59,924 bases of DNA from a virus, in IMG/VR virus record IMGVR_UViG_3300046558_000406, positions 1-59,924 of that record; one strand, written 5' to 3'. Positions 56,760-59,924 of the stretch are shown in pieces. The position numbers were made by a program, and so were the translations under genes. A model generated the notes under the pieces. The model was given only the letters and a program-made list of their open reading frames with translations. It was not told the DNA's origin and did no database searches. How positions within the stretch are numbered: the first letter of the stretch is position 1; each line of letters opens with the position of its first letter.

Positions 56760-57283
56760 GGCAATTCAAGGTCGCGCTCTACGTGGTGGCGGCCCTGGCC
56801 ATCGCCGGAATTCTCTACGGCGCCTATCATCACGGCGTGACCGTCACTGATGCCCGGTGGCAGGCGAAGTGGTCAGACCGAGACAAGGCCGATACCGCAG
56901 CAACGCTCAAGGCCACCGAAGCCGCCCGCGAACTTGAACAATCCCGCCAATCTCAGATGGAAGAGGTACAGACCGATGCAACGAAACGACTCGATCAGGC
57001 CCGCGCTACTGCTGCTACTGCCTCTACTGCTGCTGACGGGCTGCGCAAGCAAGTCGAGCAACTACTCGCCGCCGGTCGCGCCCGCAGCAATTCCGGCTCT
57101 GGCCCCGGCAGCGCGCCAAGGGACACTTCCGCCGATCTGCTCGCCGGACTGCTCGACAAATCTGTCCAAAGAAATCGGGAACTGGCAGCAATCGCTGATT
57201 CTTCCCGAATAGCCGGGCTGGCGTGCGAGGCGGCTTATGATTCAGTGCGCGGCGACCCGAAAAGGACCTCAGGCACTCCGTAA
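56744..57283 (+). CDS. Rz: Rz-like i-spanin
   Basis: A 179-residue protein with one N-terminal transmembrane segment (YVVAALAIAGILYGAYHHG) and a long periplasmic coiled coil (residues about 35-110), ending in SRIAGLACEAAYDSVRGD. The shape is a DUF2514/Rz-type inner-membrane spanin that fuses inner and outer membranes at lysis together with the Rz1 lipoprotein encoded inside it. Its last 49 bases overlap the converging gene. Confidence 0.85.
   Translation: MEALVGQFKVALYVVAALAIAGILYGAYHHGVTVTDARWQAKWSDRDKADTAATLKATEAARELEQSRQSQMEEVQTDATKRLDQARATAATASTAADGLRKQVEQLLAAGRARSNSGSGPGSAPRDTSADLLAGLLDKSVQRNRELAAIADSSRIAGLACEAAYDSVRGDPKRTSGTP
56976..57212 (+). CDS. Rz1: Rz1-like outer-membrane lipoprotein (embedded)
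   Basis: A 78-residue reading frame lying wholly within Rz in another frame. It has a signal sequence ending in a lipobox (LLLLPLLLLTGC, cysteine at about residue 23), then a Pro/Ala-rich mature part (SPPVAPAAIPALAPAARQ). This is the classic embedded Rz1 layout: an outer-membrane lipoprotein that pairs with Rz. Confidence 0.85.
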   Translation: MQRNDSIRPALLLLLPLLLLTGCASKSSNYSPPVAPAAIPALAPAARQGTLPPICSPDCSTNLSKEIGNWQQSLILPE

Positions 57284-57591
57284 TCACGCATGATCGCATC
57301 CCGCTGTGATACGACGCGCTGTAGCTCACTGATCTCCCGCATCCTTTCATAGCTCTGGCTGCTGGTTTCAGACAAGCGTGTTTTTGTGGTTTCCAGATCC
57401 TTGCCCAGCCGGTCGCGCTCAATCGTCAACGCCGAAACCATATCGATTAGCTTGGCCTGATTCTTCCGGTACCGGTCAACCTCCTGGCGCAGGAGTTCGT
57501 TCTCTGCCTCGATCAGCTTGTTGTGGTGCTCGAGCATTTCTTCCCGGGTCGGATTGCCGAGCCAGTTCTCGGCGTCGTAGTCGATGCACAT
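57235..57591 (-). CDS. Leftward coiled-coil protein
   Basis: A 118-residue protein: MCIDYDAENWLGNPTREEML, then continuous heptad-like helix (NKLIEAENELLRQEVDRYRK, LTIERDRLGKDLETTKTRLS) and SELQRVVSQRDAIMRDYG. It converges with Rz and overlaps it by 49 bases. It is the last prophage gene before attR and could be a lysogen-expressed moron. Function unknown. Confidence 0.65.
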   Translation of the reverse strand: MCIDYDAENWLGNPTREEMLEHHNKLIEAENELLRQEVDRYRKNQAKLIDMVSALTIERDRLGKDLETTKTRLSETSSQSYERMREISELQRVVSQRDAIMRDYGVPEVLFGSPRTES

Positions 57592-57823
57592 GTGGGTTAT
57601 CCGATACTGTTTGGATATACAGTAATCGAGATGATGGATGGATGACGAGTGTCAGGTGATGAAAGGGTGTTTTGAATGTCGGCAGGACGCCGGGGAGGGT
57701 GCCAAAAGGCACAGTGACTTTCCGAGTAACATCGTTATTCTTGGTAGAACACCGTTAAGCATCGTTGCAGCGAACGCCCAGGGTGGAGACCTTGATTTAC
57801 ATGGCGCGCAGAGCCTCCTGCGT
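57592..57823. other. Gene-free stretch before attR
   Basis: About 230 bases between the last prophage gene and the tRNA fragment, with no gene seen. It should contain the phage-side arm of the attachment site. Confidence 0.5.
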
Positions 57824-57870
57824 GCATGGGGTGCTAGGGGTCGAGTGTTCGAATCACTCCGTCCCGACCA
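57824..57870 (+). other. attR: 3' half of a tRNA-Pro(GGG)
   Basis: Starting at GCATGGGGTGCTAG, this is the anticodon loop (GGG, preceded by T, followed by G), the 3' anticodon stem, T-arm GAGTG-TTCGAAT-CACTC and acceptor CGTCCCG-A-CCA of a proline tRNA. The 5' anticodon strand is replaced by unrelated bases, so the gene is cut here. This is what remains when a phage integrates into a tRNA 3' end; the repaired full gene should be left of position 1. Confidence 0.8.
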
Positions 57871-57886
57871 TATTTTTCAGTGACTT

Positions 57887-57914
57887 AGCCCAATCTGAAA
57901 AGGTTGGGCTTTTT
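57887..57914 (+). terminator. Host tRNA terminator
   Basis: AGCCCAA (57887-57893) pairs with TTGGGCT (57904-57910) followed by a T-run. It stands 16 bases after the tRNA CCA end and marks the start of original host downstream sequence. Confidence 0.75.
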
Positions 57915-58625
57915 CATACCTGGAAACTTACTCCCACATTTACTCTCACGGATATCTTGGATCTCGGTAGCTATACCATCTGAGAGGCGTTCGAGTCTCG
58001 TGTCTCCGGGTAGTAGCCCGTACCAATGCAAGAACCTGAAGATGCGAAAACGTTCGTCAATGGGTTGCTGATCTGGACATTCCGCGAGGCAAGCTTCGGG
58101 CGATGGCTATAGGTAGCGCGGGGCTCTCTGTTGCTGGCGAGGTGATCCGGACATTCGCCCAGACTCCGGTAGAGTCATCGGATATCACATGCTTCCAACG
58201 ACGGAGGTTCGTGTCGATGGGGGCTATGAAGTTCCTGGAGATGGAAACATAGGGCCGATCAAGCGCAGTCTGATTGTTGAAGCTATCGATGCCGTGTTTG
58301 CGTGTTTGCGGTTGGTGCTGAGCCGCGCCGCAAAGCGTGGTGAATCCGAAGCCTGTAAATACAGTCGAGGTCGTTCTCTCCAAAGAACATTTCACTAGGG
58401 CTCTAACTGGGCTTTACAGGCAGTAGAGCCATAAATTTTCCCCCAGTTTTGACCCTTGTAACGCTTGATGGATCGAGGATCGCGATCAGCGAGTGATCGC
58501 TTTGTCTCGGGACTTCCACAGTCATCCAGCGCTTGGTCACAACATAGAGTTTTTAACATCGCCGCCTCATCGTGCACTGCGTGCACCCCGACTTTTCTGA
58601 GTTATGCAGTGAGCACAGGTCCGAA
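57915..58625. other. Host intergenic region without recognisable gene
   Basis: About 700 bases. Short open frames on both strands (for example 58057-58395) have no ribosome binding site or familiar motif. It may hold decayed gene remnants from earlier insertions at this tRNA, which is a typical hot spot. Confidence 0.45.
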
Positions 58626-59924
58626 TCACATATTTTGTATGTCATCTGGCCCCAAATAGACTATGTCGACCATGTTGCCGTTTCGTGCGACCTGCGCACG
58701 CACCAGTCCGGCTCGTGCGGGATTTAATGCAGCCTGCACCGTACCAAGTGGTGCGCCATCTGCTGCAAGAACGCGTGGTTGGCCGGCCCACTCGTAAATC
58801 TGAACAGGAGTCTCTGGAGGCGGGGGCGCGCCGAGCCATTCAACAGGCGCCTGATATCGTCGGTTAGCCCAAGTTTGTCGATCTCGGGGAGTGAAGCATT
58901 TCAAAAACTCTGCCCACATTGATTTTGTCTCTGCCGTGGGCCATTCGGGGGAGGCGCTCCCGATGGCGATAGCTTCTGAGTTGAGCCATTGCCGAAGTGC
59001 CTGGCCAGTCTGGAACGATCCGCCCGTATCGTTGACTACTTTGATAGCTGCTAGTCGCGAACTGAAGCCCGCTTGGATGAGAATCGAAACCGAGCGGTTC
59101 AGTGTCCCGGTTTCAACCGCGGCTGCTGCCAATCCAAGCTCATACTCTTCGAGTAATAAGCCGTCGACGGTGTCGCCATTGGCCGCCGCACGGACACGAA
59201 TGGCCTCCATTGCCCAGGGAAGACGAAAGACGAGCCCGCTCTCAAGGAATTGCAGCGTCTCCGACTCCTGCCCCACGGCAACTGCGGCAATAGGCTGCCC
59301 CAGCAGCCATGCGCGTAAAATATCTCGCCAATTGAGTGGCATGGGGTCGGGTGTAAATGGGTAGAACGTGAAAACGCGCTCGGCAATGCCGGTTATTGCT
59401 GTAATCGCAACTTCTGCGTTAGTTGTAAGGATGCCTCCGTTCGCTTCCATAAGAAGCGGGTTGACGTCCATGGCGATGGCATCCAGTGAATGTCCGGTTT
59501 GCAATCCCACTCGCGCCAGGAAATATCCTCGACGTTGCTCCGCTGTCGACTGGTTCCAAATGACCCGGGTGCGTGAAACGAGACCAGCCTTGAGTGCCTG
59601 CCGTGCATTTCCGTGTTGCCGCAGCAGACGACGTTGCCAGAGAGAGGACTGAAGAATGGCATCCAGTGCAGTTTCAATATCTGCGTCTGGGATGTCATTC
59701 TCACCAATCAAACTGAGGATAGCAGTGTCGAGTGTCGCGACGTGGCGTTCCCAGTCGGCTCGGGCACGCTCGCGATCCTCCAGCTTCTCATTCGCGACTT
59801 CGGGGAAGGACCAAACCGCAGCGTTGTTAACGACATATTCGGTAAGTTGATTAAGGTCCCCTCCGATGCGGGCATGCATACGGCTAAGCAGCGTGACGAC
59901 GAGCCGTACTAGGCCGCTCTCCAT
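58626..59924 (-). CDS. C-terminal part of a large host protein (partial)
   Basis: At least 432 residues, open at the window edge; the ATG at the edge is probably internal. It is mainly helical (QLTEYVVNNAAVWSFPEVAN, SLWQRRLLRQHGNARQALKA) and includes NWRDILRAWLLGQPIAAVAV and LVFRLPWAMEAIRVRA, which recall the helical C-terminal region of large Ski2-like helicases from defence islands. The last 60 residues are a small beta domain (YEWAGQPRVLAADGAPLGTV). No helicase motif falls inside the window, so the assignment is tentative. Confidence 0.45.
   Translation of the reverse strand: MESGLVRLVVTLLSRMHARIGGDLNQLTEYVVNNAAVWSFPEVANEKLEDRERARADWERHVATLDTAILSLIGENDIPDADIETALDAILQSSLWQRRLLRQHGNARQALKAGLVSRTRVIWNQSTAEQRRGYFLARVGLQTGHSLDAIAMDVNPLLMEANGGILTTNAEVAITAITGIAERVFTFYPFTPDPMPLNWRDILRAWLLGQPIAAVAVGQESETLQFLESGLVFRLPWAMEAIRVRAAANGDTVDGLLLEEYELGLAAAAVETGTLNRSVSILIQAGFSSRLAAIKVVNDTGGSFQTGQALRQWLNSEAIAIGSASPEWPTAETKSMWAEFLKCFTPRDRQTWANRRYQAPVEWLGAPPPPETPVQIYEWAGQPRVLAADGAPLGTVQAALNPARAGLVRAQVARNGNMVDIVYLGPDDIQNM

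Noticed and set aside
57958-58020. A second tRNA-like T-arm (GCGTTCGAGTCTCG) right of attR
   Set aside because: No acceptor, anticodon arm or CCA can be paired with it; the resemblance is limited to GTTCGAG.
58057-58398. Opposed short frames in the host flank as real genes
   Set aside because: No ribosome binding site, no recognisable motif and they cover each other; listed as gene-free.
1-59924. CRISPR arrays, insertion sequences or transposases
   Set aside because: No regularly spaced direct repeats and no transposase motif (DDE/HUH) were seen on either strand.

Overview
This window is almost entirely one temperate phage genome integrated in a Pseudomonas chromosome. The evidence is the gene repertoire, a base composition of roughly 58% G+C by eye, and the 3' half of a tRNA-Pro(GGG) at the right junction. 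The prophage runs from the integrase stop codon at position 1 to attR at 57824-57870. The left attachment site lies just outside the window. The virion genes point to a short-tailed phage: P22-type portal, scaffold, N4-gp56-type capsid, large ejection-type proteins and no tail-tube or tape-measure genes. To the right of attR is host DNA, with a tRNA terminator, about 700 bases without a recognisable gene, and the C-terminal part of a large host protein.

Layout. 1-13773: a leftward early operon with integrase, excisionase-like protein, many small phage proteins, a DUF4942/DNA-methyltransferase, a YqaJ-type exonuclease plus Bet recombination pair, and a Lar-like protein. Two lone rightward genes (5610-5876, 9914-10189) interrupt it. 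13774-15026: the immunity region, with PL, a nut-like site, an S24 repressor gene flanked by two operator clusters, and PR. 15027-22082: a rightward early operon with Cro, Rha-like regulator, replication protein, DnaC-like loader, DUF1367, NinG and an HTH protein at the place of a late regulator. 22079-26062: late-region entry with a divergent gene pair, two holin-like membrane proteins, a predicted PD-(D/E)XK nuclease and the small terminase. 26225-47115: terminase, portal, scaffold, capsid, adaptor and tail genes, and two large ejection proteins. 47154-50182: a region laid out like P22 immI, with a leftward exported protein, a leftward and a rightward ribbon-helix-helix repressor around three operators, and antirepressors. 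50290-57591: tail fibres, then a lysis cassette with muramidase-like protein, Rz and embedded Rz1.

The most notable observation is a dispersed element. A conserved GATCCAGCCACA block sits between a TTGCNN -35-like hexamer and a TANNNT -10-like hexamer, always with a 16-base spacer. Six clear rightward copies, one variant and one leftward copy stand in front of every late transcription unit. It looks like a phage-specific late promoter in which the spacer itself is the recognition site, spread over the genome in place of one long Q-dependent operon. The activator is not known. The HTH protein at 21720-22082 is the positional candidate.

Gene starts were chosen from ribosome binding sites and from ATGA/TGATG stop-start overlaps, which are frequent. 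All similarity statements come from family recognition by eye; no database search was possible.
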